A DNA stretch of 64,000 nucleotides. Origin: Psychroserpens mesophilus. GTDB taxonomy: Bacteria > Bacteroidota > Bacteroidia > Flavobacteriales > Flavobacteriaceae. The notes below the pieces were generated by a model that saw only the letters and a program-made list of their open reading frames with translations, was not told the DNA's origin and searched no databases. The position numbers and the translations under genes are program-made. How positions within the stretch are numbered: position 1 is the first letter of the stretch; the number at the start of each line of letters is the position of its first letter. The stretch covers positions 124,001-188,000 of the forward strand of contig NZ_JXJP01000013.1 in the NCBI RefSeq assembly GCF_000826645.1, given 5' to 3'. Below, piece after piece: positions 33,308 to 42,571 of this stretch.

Positions 33308-34618
33308 ATGAAATATTTATGTTTTGCCTTGTTTTTAATTCCTTTGAACCTGTTTTGTCAACATAGTATCAGTGGGACATTTTCTCCAGCAACAGATTAC
33401 ACCTATGCTTTTTTATATCATGCGACTCCTACAGGTTCAGACTATGTTGATAGAGCTAAAATTGACGAAGAAGGACATTTTGCTATTTCTTTAGATTCTT
33501 CACTAACTGCTGGAATGTATAAAATTGTATATGCACTTCCACCAGAAGACCACAATTTTGATCTTATTTATAATGGCAAAGAAAATGTTTCAATATCGTT
33601 TAGTACTGAAAAAGGTCTGGAGTTTACTGATAGTAATGAAAATAAGTTATGGTCATCCTATACCAATAGTATGGATATGATAAACAGAACCATTAGCAAC
33701 TACTACACCCAAGAAAGCAAAGATGAAAATGCATTTCATGATATTTTCAAAACTCTAAAAGATACGCAAATTGCTTTTGAAGAAGCTTCAAAAGGAACCA
33801 TGGCAGCCACTTTTATAAAAGCAAATACACCTTATATTCCTGAGTCTTACGAAGATGTGTCCATCTATTCTGCAAACTTAAAACGCACTTTTCTATCTCA
33901 CGTCGATTTTAAGGATTATCTGCTTCAAAGTTCAGACTTTTTAATTGATCGTGTTTTGGCTTATATCTTCGGAATGTCAACAAACACGACTAACGAGACT
34001 TACAAAACAGACATAGATCATGTGGTACATCGAATTGGTGAAGAAAATGCCGAAATCAAAACTATGCTTCTGGAAATGGTATGGAGTCGTTTTAAAAATA
34101 TGGAGAATACGGAAGTTGCAAATTATATTTCAGACAGCTATTTAATGGCTTTGAGTAAGTCTGGAAATTATTTAACCTTAACTGAAAATCTCGAAGTGTA
34201 TCAAAATAATCAAATTGGAAAAACAGCTCAGAATTTTGATATATCGATTACTGAAAAAGAAACCACAACGACAACAACACTTCACAATTTGAACATGGCT
34301 GAGCAATACTTAATTATATTCTGGAGCAGTACTTGCGGACACTGTCTTGACGAGTTACCAAAAGTAAAAACCATGTTGTCATCAAAACCAAACATAAAGG
34401 TCATTGCTATAGGACTTGAAGACGATGCTGAAGGCTGGAATGAAGCTATTAAAGCCTATCCAGATTTTATACATGTATTAGGTTTAGGGAAGTGGGATAA
34501 TCCTATTTCAAATACTTATGGTGTGGAAGCAACTCCAACTTATGTGCTGCTAAATAAAGACAAAATCATTACTCAAAAACCAGTTGATTTAGAAGCTTTG
34601 GAAAAGGTTTTAGAGTAG
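33308..34618 (+). CDS. Exported TlpA-like thioredoxin-fold protein
   Basis: The 436-residue protein has a signal peptide (MKYLCFALFLIPLNLFCQ). A long N-terminal part (about 20-300) is without recognised domain and may correspond to the variable N-terminal region common in Bacteroidota TlpA proteins. The C-terminal thioredoxin domain has WSSTCGHCLDE with active-site C343 and C346 and the cis-proline region VEATPTYVLL. It is probably a periplasmic thiol-disulfide oxidoreductase; the partner is unknown. The gene follows mfd by 69 bases. Confidence 0.83.
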   Translation: MKYLCFALFLIPLNLFCQHSISGTFSPATDYTYAFLYHATPTGSDYVDRAKIDEEGHFAISLDSSLTAGMYKIVYALPPEDHNFDLIYNGKENVSISFSTEKGLEFTDSNENKLWSSYTNSMDMINRTISNYYTQESKDENAFHDIFKTLKDTQIAFEEASKGTMAATFIKANTPYIPESYEDVSIYSANLKRTFLSHVDFKDYLLQSSDFLIDRVLAYIFGMSTNTTNETYKTDIDHVVHRIGEENAEIKTMLLEMVWSRFKNMENTEVANYISDSYLMALSKSGNYLTLTENLEVYQNNQIGKTAQNFDISITEKETTTTTTLHNLNMAEQYLIIFWSSTCGHCLDELPKVKTMLSSKPNIKVIAIGLEDDAEGWNEAIKAYPDFIHVLGLGKWDNPISNTYGVEATPTYVLLNKDKIITQKPVDLEALEKVLE

Positions 34619-34650
34619 GTTTCAAACGACTGTTATCTCAACTCTGTATT

Positions 34651-34736
34651 GTCATCTCGACCAAAGTGGAGAAATCTTTTTATATACACTAGTTTAGTTT
34701 TACTGAACCATACAGATTCCCTACATAATCGAAATA
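34651..34736 (+). repeat. GTCAT...ATCTC palindromic repeat, copy 6 (degenerate)
   Basis: Begins GTCATCTCGACC-AAAG-TGGAGAAATCT, the 'GTCATCTCGACC' variant of the repeat family, and the right side AGATTCCC...ATCGAAAT is a decayed partner. Intergenic, after the TlpA-like gene. Confidence 0.5.
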
Positions 34737-34745
34737 GCATAAAAC

Positions 34746-34775
34746 AAAAAAGCACAACGTTATGTTGCGCTTTTT
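34746..34775. terminator. Terminator between the TlpA-like and kbp-like genes
   Basis: AAAAAAGC-A-CAAC, loop GTTAT, GTTG-C-GCTTTTT: a stem with one mismatch flanked by A and T runs, between convergent genes. Confidence 0.8.
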
Positions 34776-34793
34776 GAATGCTCTAAAAATTAT

Positions 34794-35303
34794 TTAATCC
34801 AAGTGCGGAATACGTAATACTTGTCCAGGATAAATTTTATCAGGATCAGTCAACATTGGTTTATTAGCTTCAAAAATTAAAGGATACTTCATAGCATTTC
34901 CATAATAATTCTTTGCTATTTTCCCTAAAGTATCACCACTTACAACCGTATGAAACTGTGCTTCTGGCTCTGGGTTTTCAACCGTCATTTGATCATCAAC
35001 AGTTGCAATACCTGCTGTATTTCCTACAACTAATACAACCTTTTCTTTAGTTGCCTGATTGTAAGCCATTCCAGAAATTCGAGCCATATCATCATCAACA
35101 AACACCTTTAAATCTTCTACTTGTAATTGTAAATCGTTAATTGTCTCTTCTAAGTTTCGTGCTGCTGCTTCCTCAGTTCTTAATTCTTCTGCTGCTGCTT
35201 TTGCATTTGCCTTTGCTCTTGCTTCTGCGGCTTCTTCTTCAGTCGTTTTTCCTATTCCAAAAACTTTAGCGCCTGCATTTTTAATAAATGAAAATAATCC
35301 CAT
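34794..35303 (-). CDS. BON and LysM domain protein (Kbp/YgaU-like)
   Basis: The 169-residue cytosolic-type protein has no signal peptide. An N-terminal Ala/Glu-rich helix is followed by a BON domain (about 45-105, VEDLKVFVDDDMARISGMA...VVLVVGNTAGI) and a C-terminal LysM domain (about 118-167, HTVVSGDTLGKIAKNYYG...YPGQVLRIP). This domain order is that of E. coli Kbp (YgaU), a potassium-binding protein. Lack of an export signal fits Kbp rather than a cell-wall LysM protein. Potassium binding here is inferred. It stands alone between two terminators. Confidence 0.83.
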   Translation of the reverse strand: MGLFSFIKNAGAKVFGIGKTTEEEAAEARAKANAKAAAEELRTEEAAARNLEETINDLQLQVEDLKVFVDDDMARISGMAYNQATKEKVVLVVGNTAGIATVDDQMTVENPEPEAQFHTVVSGDTLGKIAKNYYGNAMKYPLIFEANKPMLTDPDKIYPGQVLRIPHLD

Positions 35304-35409
35304 AATATAATTTTGTTTTAAGTGTTAGTAATTATTGTAGGTTCAAGATAAAAAATATCTATGATATCTAGTAGTTTGACACCTTATATTTTAAAAAGTC
35401 ACGTCAAAA

Positions 35410-35447
35410 GAAAACGTCCAGCTCAAATGAATGAGGTGGACGTTTCT
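35410..35447 (-). terminator. Hairpin after the duplicated-domain lipoprotein gene
   Basis: AAACGTCCA pairs with TGGACGTTT and an inner CTCA pairs with TGAG. It is a strong stem 25 bases past the lipoprotein stop; on the minus strand it is followed by a short T-rich stretch, so termination is likely though not textbook. The rest of 35304-35471 shows nothing I recognise. Confidence 0.6.
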
Positions 35448-35471
35448 GGAAACTAAATAACCAACCAAAAT

Positions 35472-36422
35472 TTAGCTCCTTGTATTTACCCTAGGGTTAT
35501 CTTTTTTAGCAGTCTTCTGCTTACGTTTCTTAAGTTTTTTTGTTCCTTCAATTTTTCTTCCTTCAGCATCAGTCTCGCGTAAAAATTGTATATATCCTCT
35601 TCCCGTAAACTGATATACTGTATCTGAACTTGGATGATACAATTCTATCCTTTGGTCATTAATAACGCTCAATTCGAAGAATTCATTGTCGAAAAAATCA
35701 TAATCTAATGTTAATGTTTTTAGGTACATATTATTGCTAATATTTCCAACGCCATAAACACCAGTATAATCCCAATAAATATTATTAGGGTTACCGATAT
35801 TGACATCTTGAGAACTTCTAAATTCAGAATCATTTCCACCAGCTAAAAACTGTAAATAGTTTTCATTATCAAATTCGTTTAACATTCCCATTTGACTCGT
35901 ATAAGTTTTCTCCCAAGCTTCATATTCTTGTAGGAAATAATGAATGTTATCATAAAACACAAAGTCATAATCAAAATTACTTCTCTGGTAACCATTTAAG
36001 AAATAAGAGGTGTCATTAAATGGATTGTACAATTCGATAGTATTGTTGTCAATTTGATAGACATCAAATGTTTCATAACCATCAATATCGTGATACACAT
36101 CTAAAATCATGTTGTAAGCATCGTAGGTTCCAACATCAATACCTAAACCGCTACCTTGACTTCCAAAGCCGACTAAATTATTATTTGCATACACCAGTCC
36201 GTTTCGAAACGATAATGTAAATGCGATTTGCAAGAAAGGTGTTTCGCCAGGTCCTAAAGTTTGATTAATATCTACATACCAAAGTTCATAAGAACCCAAT
36301 AATTGATTTAGAGAAATACCCGGTTGATTGTTAAAATCGTCAACAATTACCTCTTCGACATAGCATGATGTTAAAAGTGTAGCACTCAAAACAAAGCCTA
36401 AAAATAGTTTTATAGTCTTCAT
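35472..36422 (-). CDS. Lipoprotein with duplicated domain, unknown function
   Basis: The 316-residue protein has a lipoprotein signal: hydrophobic stretch then LLTSC, with the lipidated cysteine at residue 20. The mature part contains two related segments: YQIDNNTIELYNPFNDTSYFLNGY near residue 115 and SVINDQRIELYHPSSDTVYQF near residue 257, each ending a beta-rich unit. This suggests an internal duplication of a lipocalin-like or immunoglobulin-like module. The last 30 residues are very basic (KLKKRKQKTAKK), unusual for a lipoprotein. It is probably anchored in the outer or inner membrane facing the periplasm. Family not recognised. Confidence 0.7.
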   Translation of the reverse strand: MKTIKLFLGFVLSATLLTSCYVEEVIVDDFNNQPGISLNQLLGSYELWYVDINQTLGPGETPFLQIAFTLSFRNGLVYANNNLVGFGSQGSGLGIDVGTYDAYNMILDVYHDIDGYETFDVYQIDNNTIELYNPFNDTSYFLNGYQRSNFDYDFVFYDNIHYFLQEYEAWEKTYTSQMGMLNEFDNENYLQFLAGGNDSEFRSSQDVNIGNPNNIYWDYTGVYGVGNISNNMYLKTLTLDYDFFDNEFFELSVINDQRIELYHPSSDTVYQFTGRGYIQFLRETDAEGRKIEGTKKLKKRKQKTAKKDNPRVNTRS

Positions 36423-36567
36423 AATCCTTTGTTTTTTGGGTTATTGTATTGTGTAATCCAAAACGCGTGCCAAAATTCAAAAAATCAAATTGGCTACTTA
36501 GCTCTTCAAATAAATTTAAATGGAAGTTTACAAAATCATAGTCATTAAAGCTTCACTAAATTTTATG

Positions 36568-36575
36568 TATTTTTG
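36568..36575 (+). promoter_or_regulatory. -7 promoter box of gpsA
   Basis: TATTTTTG fits TAnnTTTG, 28 bases before the gpsA start. No -33 element was identified. Confidence 0.45.
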
Positions 36576-36602
36576 AATATCTAAAACATTGATGATCCAT
36601 TT

Positions 36603-37604
36603 ATGAATCAACCCTTAAAATATGCTGTTTTTGGAGCTGGAAGCTGGGCTACAGCTATCGTAAAAATGCTTTGCGAAAATTTAGACCAAGTTGGTTGGTA
36701 TATGAGAAGTGTATATACAAAAGAACATTTGCTTAAAGAACAGCATAACCCTAGTTACTTAAGTTCTGTAGAATTTAAGATTGAACAACTTAAATTGAGT
36801 AATGACATTAATGAAATTGCGAACTGGGCAGATGTATTGATTTTTGTGATTCCATCTGCATTTATGCATTCAGAATTGGAAAAACTCACCGTAGATATTT
36901 CAAAAAAAACAATAGTTTCTGCAGTAAAAGGTATAATGCCTGAATCTGGCTTATTGGTTGGAGAACATTTTCATGATATTTATAATATTCCTTTCGAAAA
37001 TATTGCTGTTATTGCTGGACCTTGCCATGCTGAAGAAGTTGCACTAGAGCGTTTATCCTATTTAACCATCTCTTGTGCTGATGCTAAAAAAGCGCAAGCG
37101 ATTGCTGATGTATTGTCAAGTGATTATATTAAAACTAAAATTAGCGATGATATTATTGGCACTGAATATGCAGTTATGCTGAAAAATATTTATGCTATTG
37201 CTGCTGGAATTGCCCACGGATTGGGCTATGGAGACAATTTTCAAAGTGTTTTAATGAGTAATGCCATACGTGAAATGAAACGTTTTATAAAAAAAATGCA
37301 CAAGATGAAACGCAACATCAATAACTCTGCTTACTTAGGAGATTTACTAGTTACAGGTTACTCGACGTTTTCCCGAAATCGTATGTTTGGTAATATGATT
37401 GGTAAAGGCTACACCGTTAAATCTGCTCAAATGGAAATGAGTATGGTTGCTGAGGGCTATTACGCGACCAAAAGTGCACACGAACTCAATATTAAAAACA
37501 AGAAAAAAACACAATTACCCATAATTAATGCTGTTTATGAAATTCTTTATGAAAATAAAGACCCTAAAAAAGTATTTAAAAAACTAACGGATAAGCTGGA
37601 TTAA
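36603..37604 (+). CDS. gpsA: Glycerol-3-phosphate dehydrogenase [NAD(P)+]
   Basis: Reduces dihydroxyacetone phosphate to sn-glycerol 3-phosphate for phospholipid synthesis. The 333-residue protein has the dinucleotide-binding FGAGSWATAIVKML at the N-terminus (GxGxxA), then VSAVKGI, IAGPCHAEEV, the lysine-containing EYAVMLKNIYAIAAGIAHGLGYGDN and GDLLVTGYSTFSRN. Length is normal. It is the only gene for this step in the window and stands between a lipoprotein gene and an FkbM methyltransferase. Confidence 0.93.
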   Translation: MNQPLKYAVFGAGSWATAIVKMLCENLDQVGWYMRSVYTKEHLLKEQHNPSYLSSVEFKIEQLKLSNDINEIANWADVLIFVIPSAFMHSELEKLTVDISKKTIVSAVKGIMPESGLLVGEHFHDIYNIPFENIAVIAGPCHAEEVALERLSYLTISCADAKKAQAIADVLSSDYIKTKISDDIIGTEYAVMLKNIYAIAAGIAHGLGYGDNFQSVLMSNAIREMKRFIKKMHKMKRNINNSAYLGDLLVTGYSTFSRNRMFGNMIGKGYTVKSAQMEMSMVAEGYYATKSAHELNIKNKKKTQLPIINAVYEILYENKDPKKVFKKLTDKLD

Positions 37605-37679
37605 ACTCATCTTGCCTTGTATGTTTAAACATTTAAAATCAATTTCGTGATTTAGTTCATAGTTCTAAAAAAGCTCTTT

Positions 37680-38492
37680 ATGATTAAAGCTATCAAAAAA
37701 ATGATTCCGAAAAAAATTAAAACATTTTTACGGCCACACAAAGTTTTATTACTTCCTAAAAAACAAGAGCCTTTTGGAAAATCAACAGAAGTGTTAGGTG
37801 GAATGATAGCTTATAATAAACATGGTGGCTATTTTACACCTTTATCTTCTCAAAAAAATCCTGCAGTTCAAAAAATATTTAGTGCAAAAGTATTTGAACC
37901 AGAAACTGTAAAATTTATGATAAAAAATTGCGGAAAAGGCGATATTATTCATGCAGGCACTTTTTTTGGAGATTTTCTTCCTGGCATATCAAATGCGCTA
38001 GCTGAAGGATCAAAAGTATGGGCTTTTGAACCCAATGTTGAGAATTTTAGATGTGCTCAAATTACCTGTTTAATTAATAATTTAAAAAACGTTAATCTTC
38101 ATAATGCTGGATTAGGTGCTCATAAGACTACGGTTAAAATGTTAGTTGAATCAGAAACTGGTATTGGTCTGGGCGGAATGAGTAAAATTATCCATGAACC
38201 TAAAAAAGGGAGAACTATTGATGTTGAAATTAATTTGATTGATGAGGTCATCCCTCAAGACAGGTCTATTTCTATAATTCAATTAGATGTTGAAGGCTAT
38301 GAGAAGGAAGCGCTATCAGGTGCTCTCGAAACCATTAATCGTTGTAAGCCAATTATCATACTTGAAGACAACAATAAAGTTATTGAAACGAGCTGGTTTG
38401 CCGATAACATTTTAAATATGGGATATGAAATAACAGGAGAATTGCATAAAAACACTTTGTTGACTATTAAGAATATTCATAGCATTAAATGA
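37680..38492 (+). CDS. FkbM-family methyltransferase
   Basis: The 270-residue protein has a class I methyltransferase fold: DIIHAGTFFGDFLPGISNAL (SAM-binding loop), KVWAFEPNVENF (acidic residue binding SAM ribose) and IIQLDVEGYEKEALSGA, the FkbM signature. FkbM proteins O-methylate sugars or polyketides; here a surface glycan is a guess only, as no polysaccharide genes are nearby. It begins 75 bases after gpsA on the same strand. No signal peptide. Confidence 0.85.
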   Translation: MIKAIKKMIPKKIKTFLRPHKVLLLPKKQEPFGKSTEVLGGMIAYNKHGGYFTPLSSQKNPAVQKIFSAKVFEPETVKFMIKNCGKGDIIHAGTFFGDFLPGISNALAEGSKVWAFEPNVENFRCAQITCLINNLKNVNLHNAGLGAHKTTVKMLVESETGIGLGGMSKIIHEPKKGRTIDVEINLIDEVIPQDRSISIIQLDVEGYEKEALSGALETINRCKPIIILEDNNKVIETSWFADNILNMGYEITGELHKNTLLTIKNIHSIK

Positions 38493-38549
38493 TACATACA
38501 TCGCATTTGAGTGCCCTAAAGTGACAGATCAATGGGATTAGTTATGCCT

Positions 38550-39596
38550 CTAATTTTTGATAAATCGCATAGGTTTTGATTGATTAAGAACTAGAAAATA
38601 AACACCCGATTGCAACTCAATGACCTCTATTATATTTTCAAAATTAGTTAAATTTCCCTCTAAAATTAACTTGCCTGAAATGTCAGTAATAGAATACTTT
38701 ATTGGATTTTTGATTCCGTTTATGGTTAACTTATCGTTCGTTGGATTTGGATGTATTCGTAAATTATCATTATCAAACTCATTCACAGATAATATATTTC
38801 CAGAACGAATAACCCTATTTGGATTTTCTTCAATAATATAAAGATAATTATCATCGACCTCAATATCTAACGGCTTGTTTAATCCTGTCAAAACATCAAT
38901 TACTGATGGGTTACTTACTGAAAAATCAATGGCTGATATTTTCCCTGCATCTTGTTCAACGATATATAATGTAGTTCCATACATTCTCAATCCGAAAGGT
39001 TTCTGAAAACCTGTCATGAACTGAGTAGGAGTAATACTTTGTTCAGTAGGATTAATAACATCTAGTGTATTTGTGCTATAATTTGCAATATACAAAGTGG
39101 TGTCATTTAAAAACGCAATCCCAAATGGTGTAAATCCTGAAGTAGCAGCAGCGACCAGATCTGTTGAAACATTACCTTCATTTATAGTCAATTTACCTAC
39201 ATAACTACTGGTATTATTTGACCAAAACAACTCATCACCTCGCCACAACATAAAATTTGGTCTATTTATAGGTTCTGAAACTAACTGTACTGTGTAATTG
39301 GGGTCGTTAAGATTAATTTTTGAAATTCTATATCCATCAAACTCGGCAATATACAATTCATTATCCTTAACAGTCAAACCATTGGGATTGTCTAAACCTG
39401 AAGCTAAAAGCTGAGATGTAGGATTTGTTTCTAAAAGATCTATTTTAAAAACATTGTCATCGTCAGTATAATATAAGTCTGTTCCGTTTAGGGTTATTCT
39501 ACCTGGATCAACCAGACCAGTTGCTAGCTCAACTATTTGCGATGAACTTTTTAAAGAAAAGAATAAAAGTAAAAGGACTAGAATAATTTTTTTCAT
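38550..39596 (-). CDS. Secreted beta-propeller protein with T9SS sorting domain
   Basis: The 348-residue precursor has a signal peptide (MKKIILVLLLLFFSLKSSSQ), then about six short beta-propeller repeats of the NHL/SMP-30 type (NGTDLYYTDDDNVFKIDL, KDNELYIAEFDGYRISKINL, GTTLYIVEQDAGKISAIDF), and a C-terminal type A T9SS sorting domain beginning LRIHPNPTNDKLTI. It should be exported and either released or anchored to the cell surface. No enzyme motif is apparent; ligand or protein binding is likely. Single gene, convergent with the FkbM gene. Confidence 0.83.
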   Translation of the reverse strand: MKKIILVLLLLFFSLKSSSQIVELATGLVDPGRITLNGTDLYYTDDDNVFKIDLLETNPTSQLLASGLDNPNGLTVKDNELYIAEFDGYRISKINLNDPNYTVQLVSEPINRPNFMLWRGDELFWSNNTSSYVGKLTINEGNVSTDLVAAATSGFTPFGIAFLNDTTLYIANYSTNTLDVINPTEQSITPTQFMTGFQKPFGLRMYGTTLYIVEQDAGKISAIDFSVSNPSVIDVLTGLNKPLDIEVDDNYLYIIEENPNRVIRSGNILSVNEFDNDNLRIHPNPTNDKLTINGIKNPIKYSITDISGKLILEGNLTNFENIIEVIELQSGVYFLVLNQSKPMRFIKN

Positions 39597-39690
39597 GATT
39601 TCAGAATTTTCTATCTACTCATCGATAAAAAAACTAAACATCATCAGGTTATTATAAACATACTCTAAATGTATACGTCAAATCATTAAT

Positions 39691-40086
39691 TTATTTCACC
39701 AAAACTCCCTTTAATTGCATCAAAGGAAGCGTTTGTAATGCCTTTGTATTAATGGTATTCTTTCGAAACAAATAGGTCTTATCAAACATTTGATTGCCCT
39801 CAAAAAATGTAACTTTAAACTCATTATTAAGTTCTAAAACAGCGTTCTGCATAAACTCTATTTTAGCATAACTCCTTGCTGGTAACAATGCTATGGTATG
39901 GCGCATAACTGGTGTCATCTTTTCTTCGGAAAACCCTTTAGACACGATTAAAACTGTATCTAAATCGACATCTTTATTATTAATAATATAGGCATTCCAA
40001 TCGTCAGTTTTATATTCCGGATGTTGCTCTTGAACCACAGCTACTAACACATCCTGTACCTTTGGAATTTCAATATCTTTTCTCAT
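39691..40086 (-). CDS. Conserved hypothetical protein
   Basis: The 131-residue protein has no signal peptide or membrane segment. It has an acidic, mixed alpha/beta composition with motifs such as EIPKVQDVLVAVVQEQ, DDWNAYIINN and TYLFRKNTI. I do not recognise a named domain. It has its own TATTTTTG promoter box and sits opposite the S9 peptidase gene. It seems to be a real gene because of the box, the typical codon use and the absence of overlap. Confidence 0.65.
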   Translation of the reverse strand: MRKDIEIPKVQDVLVAVVQEQHPEYKTDDWNAYIINNKDVDLDTVLIVSKGFSEEKMTPVMRHTIALLPARSYAKIEFMQNAVLELNNEFKVTFFEGNQMFDKTYLFRKNTINTKALQTLPLMQLKGVLVK

Positions 40087-40125
40087 CTAATTTCGTGATT
40101 ACTTCGAAATACTATAATTTAGATG

Positions 40126-40133
40126 CAAAAATA
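40126..40133 (-). promoter_or_regulatory. -7 promoter box of the 39691-40086 gene
   Basis: The minus strand reads TATTTTTG, an exact TAnnTTTG match 40 bases before the start codon. Confidence 0.5.
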
Positions 40134-40160
40134 ATTCTTTAAATACGATCCCCTTAATTC

Positions 40161-42518
40161 ATGAAACATCTTTTTTTAATTTTTACGCTTTTTTGTTTGA
40201 GTTTCTCAAATTCCCAAACCAAAAATCAATCTCAACTTAGTATAGATAATATCATGCAAGGTGAAGGCTTTGTAGGCTATTTGCCAACTGATGTAAGTTG
40301 GGCTGATGACAGCAAACATATTTATTTTAGTTGGAATCCAGATAATGATACCCTTCGTTCGACGTATCGCGTTCATATTAATACTCAAAAAATCGAGAAA
40401 TTATCATTTGAAGATTTAAAAGTAAAGACTAATTCTGGTGTCTATTCAAAAGATTATACTCAAAAAGTTTATGAAAAAAATGGTGACCTATTTTTATTAA
40501 ACACCATTACCTTTGACAATAAACGTCTCACTCATACCAATAATCGTGAAACTAATCCGCAGTTCTCTGCAGATGAAAAGTCTATAATATTTCAACAAGA
40601 TAACAATCTATTTCAATGGCATATTTCAGATAATACTCTGAAACAACTTACCGACTTCAAATCTGGACATAAACAATCAGAATCTAAACTCAATGCAAAA
40701 GACCAATGGCTAGAAGACGATCAACTAAAATATTTTAACATTTTAGACAAGCGTAAAAACGAAAATGATGCCGAATCTTACAGACAAGAACAAAGGAGAT
40801 TCGATAGTCCTGAACCTATATATTTAGGTGATAAAAACTTATATGGATTAGACATTTCTCCAGATTTAAAATATGTAATCTACCGTGTCTATAAGTCGCC
40901 TAATGATAAAAATACGATTGTTCCAGATTTTGTGACGCAAAGTGGTTATACAAAAGATTTGAATGCACGACCAAAAGTTGGAGGTGAACAATATACTTAC
41001 GAATCATGGATTTTAAATCTAGAAACGAACAATCACTATCAAATGGATACAAATACTATTGAAGGCATCAAAGATAAGCCTGCGTATTTAAAAGACTACG
41101 CAGAAAATCTTTCAGAATTTAAGGACACTTACGAAAATGCGAGAGAAGTTATTATTAGTAATCCCATTTTTTCTGAGGATGGCAAAGCCATCGTAAATAT
41201 CACATCTCAAGATCACAAAGACCGTTGGATTATGTTGTTAAATCTGAAAGATGGGAGTTTAAAACAACTGGACCGACAACATGATGATGCCTGGATAGGA
41301 GGGCCTGGAATTGGTTGGTTTTCGAGTCCTGAAATGGGATGGATAGACAATAACACCATTTGGTTTAAATCTGAAAAAACAGGTTATGCTCACCTATATA
41401 GTGCTAATATCACTAATGGCAACATTAAAGCATTAACTCAAGGTAGCTTCGAAATTCGAGAAACGAGCTTATCAAAGAATAGAAAAACCTTCTTTATCAT
41501 CAGCAACAAGGTAAGTCCGCATGAGCACCATTTTTATCATTTACCATCAAAAGGAGGTAAAATGACTCAAATTACAACGCGAAAAGGAGGTCATGAAGTC
41601 ACGGTTTCACCAGATGAGAAACAACTAGCTATTCGCTATTCTTATTCCAATAAACCTTGGGAGTTATTTGTTATGCCTAACAAAGCTGGAGCAAAAATGA
41701 TTCAGTTAACCGAATCAACAACTGATGAATTTAAGTCGTACAACTGGATAGATTCTGAGATTATTAATTTTACTGCTAGAGATGGCGCAGAGGTTCCGGC
41801 TACATTGTATACACCTGATTCAGACAAAAAAAATGGTGCAGCAATAATCTTTGTGCATGGTGCAGGCTACAAACAAAATGTTCATCATTGGTGGGCAGAT
41901 TATTACAGAGAATATATGTTTCATAATTTTTTAGCTGATAATGGCTATACGGTTTTGGCCATAGATTTTAGAGCAAGTGAAGGCTATGGACGTGATTGGC
42001 GAACTGCCATCTATCGTCATATGGGCGGAAAAGATTTAGAAGACCAGATTGATGGCGCAAAATATCTGATAGACGACCATGATATTGCTAAAGATCGATT
42101 AGGAATTTATGGAGGTTCCTATGGTGGTTTTATTACGTTGATGGCCATGTTCAACTCACCTGAAACCTTTAAAAGTGGTGCAGCTCTGCGCTCTGTAACC
42201 GATTGGGCACATTACAATCATGGTTATACCTCTCCAATTTTAAACACACCCGTTGAAGATCCTATAGCCTACAAACAGAGTTCACCATTATATTTTGCTG
42301 AAGGTTTAAAGGGGCATTTATTGATGTTACATGGTATGATTGATACCAATGTACATTTTCAGGATGTGGTGCGCTTATCGCAACGTTTAATAGAATTGAA
42401 AAAAGAAAACTGGGAATTGGCCGTATTTCCATTAGAGGGTCATGGCTTTCGAGAAAGTTCCAGTTGGAGCGATGAATACCGAAGAATTTATAAATTGTTT
42501 CAAGAAACACTTAACTAA
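40161..42518 (+). CDS. Exported S9-family (DPP IV-like) prolyl peptidase
   Basis: The 785-residue serine peptidase has a signal peptide (MKHLFLIFTLFCLSFSNSQ), so it acts in the periplasm or at the surface. The N-terminal beta-propeller (about 25-560) gates access; the C-terminal alpha/beta-hydrolase contains the triad S653 (GIYGGSYGGF), D728 (HGMIDTNVHFQD) and H761 (EGHGF). The Ser-Asp-His order is that of family S9. Cleavage after proline is typical of the family but specificity is not proved. It ends at a strong bidirectional terminator facing pheS. Confidence 0.93.
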   Translation: MKHLFLIFTLFCLSFSNSQTKNQSQLSIDNIMQGEGFVGYLPTDVSWADDSKHIYFSWNPDNDTLRSTYRVHINTQKIEKLSFEDLKVKTNSGVYSKDYTQKVYEKNGDLFLLNTITFDNKRLTHTNNRETNPQFSADEKSIIFQQDNNLFQWHISDNTLKQLTDFKSGHKQSESKLNAKDQWLEDDQLKYFNILDKRKNENDAESYRQEQRRFDSPEPIYLGDKNLYGLDISPDLKYVIYRVYKSPNDKNTIVPDFVTQSGYTKDLNARPKVGGEQYTYESWILNLETNNHYQMDTNTIEGIKDKPAYLKDYAENLSEFKDTYENAREVIISNPIFSEDGKAIVNITSQDHKDRWIMLLNLKDGSLKQLDRQHDDAWIGGPGIGWFSSPEMGWIDNNTIWFKSEKTGYAHLYSANITNGNIKALTQGSFEIRETSLSKNRKTFFIISNKVSPHEHHFYHLPSKGGKMTQITTRKGGHEVTVSPDEKQLAIRYSYSNKPWELFVMPNKAGAKMIQLTESTTDEFKSYNWIDSEIINFTARDGAEVPATLYTPDSDKKNGAAIIFVHGAGYKQNVHHWWADYYREYMFHNFLADNGYTVLAIDFRASEGYGRDWRTAIYRHMGGKDLEDQIDGAKYLIDDHDIAKDRLGIYGGSYGGFITLMAMFNSPETFKSGAALRSVTDWAHYNHGYTSPILNTPVEDPIAYKQSSPLYFAEGLKGHLLMLHGMIDTNVHFQDVVRLSQRLIELKKENWELAVFPLEGHGFRESSSWSDEYRRIYKLFQETLN

Positions 42519-42519
42519 T

Positions 42520-42555
42520 AAAAAAGGCGTTAATTTTTTAATTAACGCCTTTTTT
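42520..42555. terminator. Bidirectional terminator between the S9 peptidase and pheS
   Basis: A 15-bp perfect stem, A6GGCGTTAAT against ATTAACGCCT6, with a 6-base loop, between convergent genes. Confidence 0.92.
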
Positions 42556-42571
42556 AAAGTTTATATGTGAT

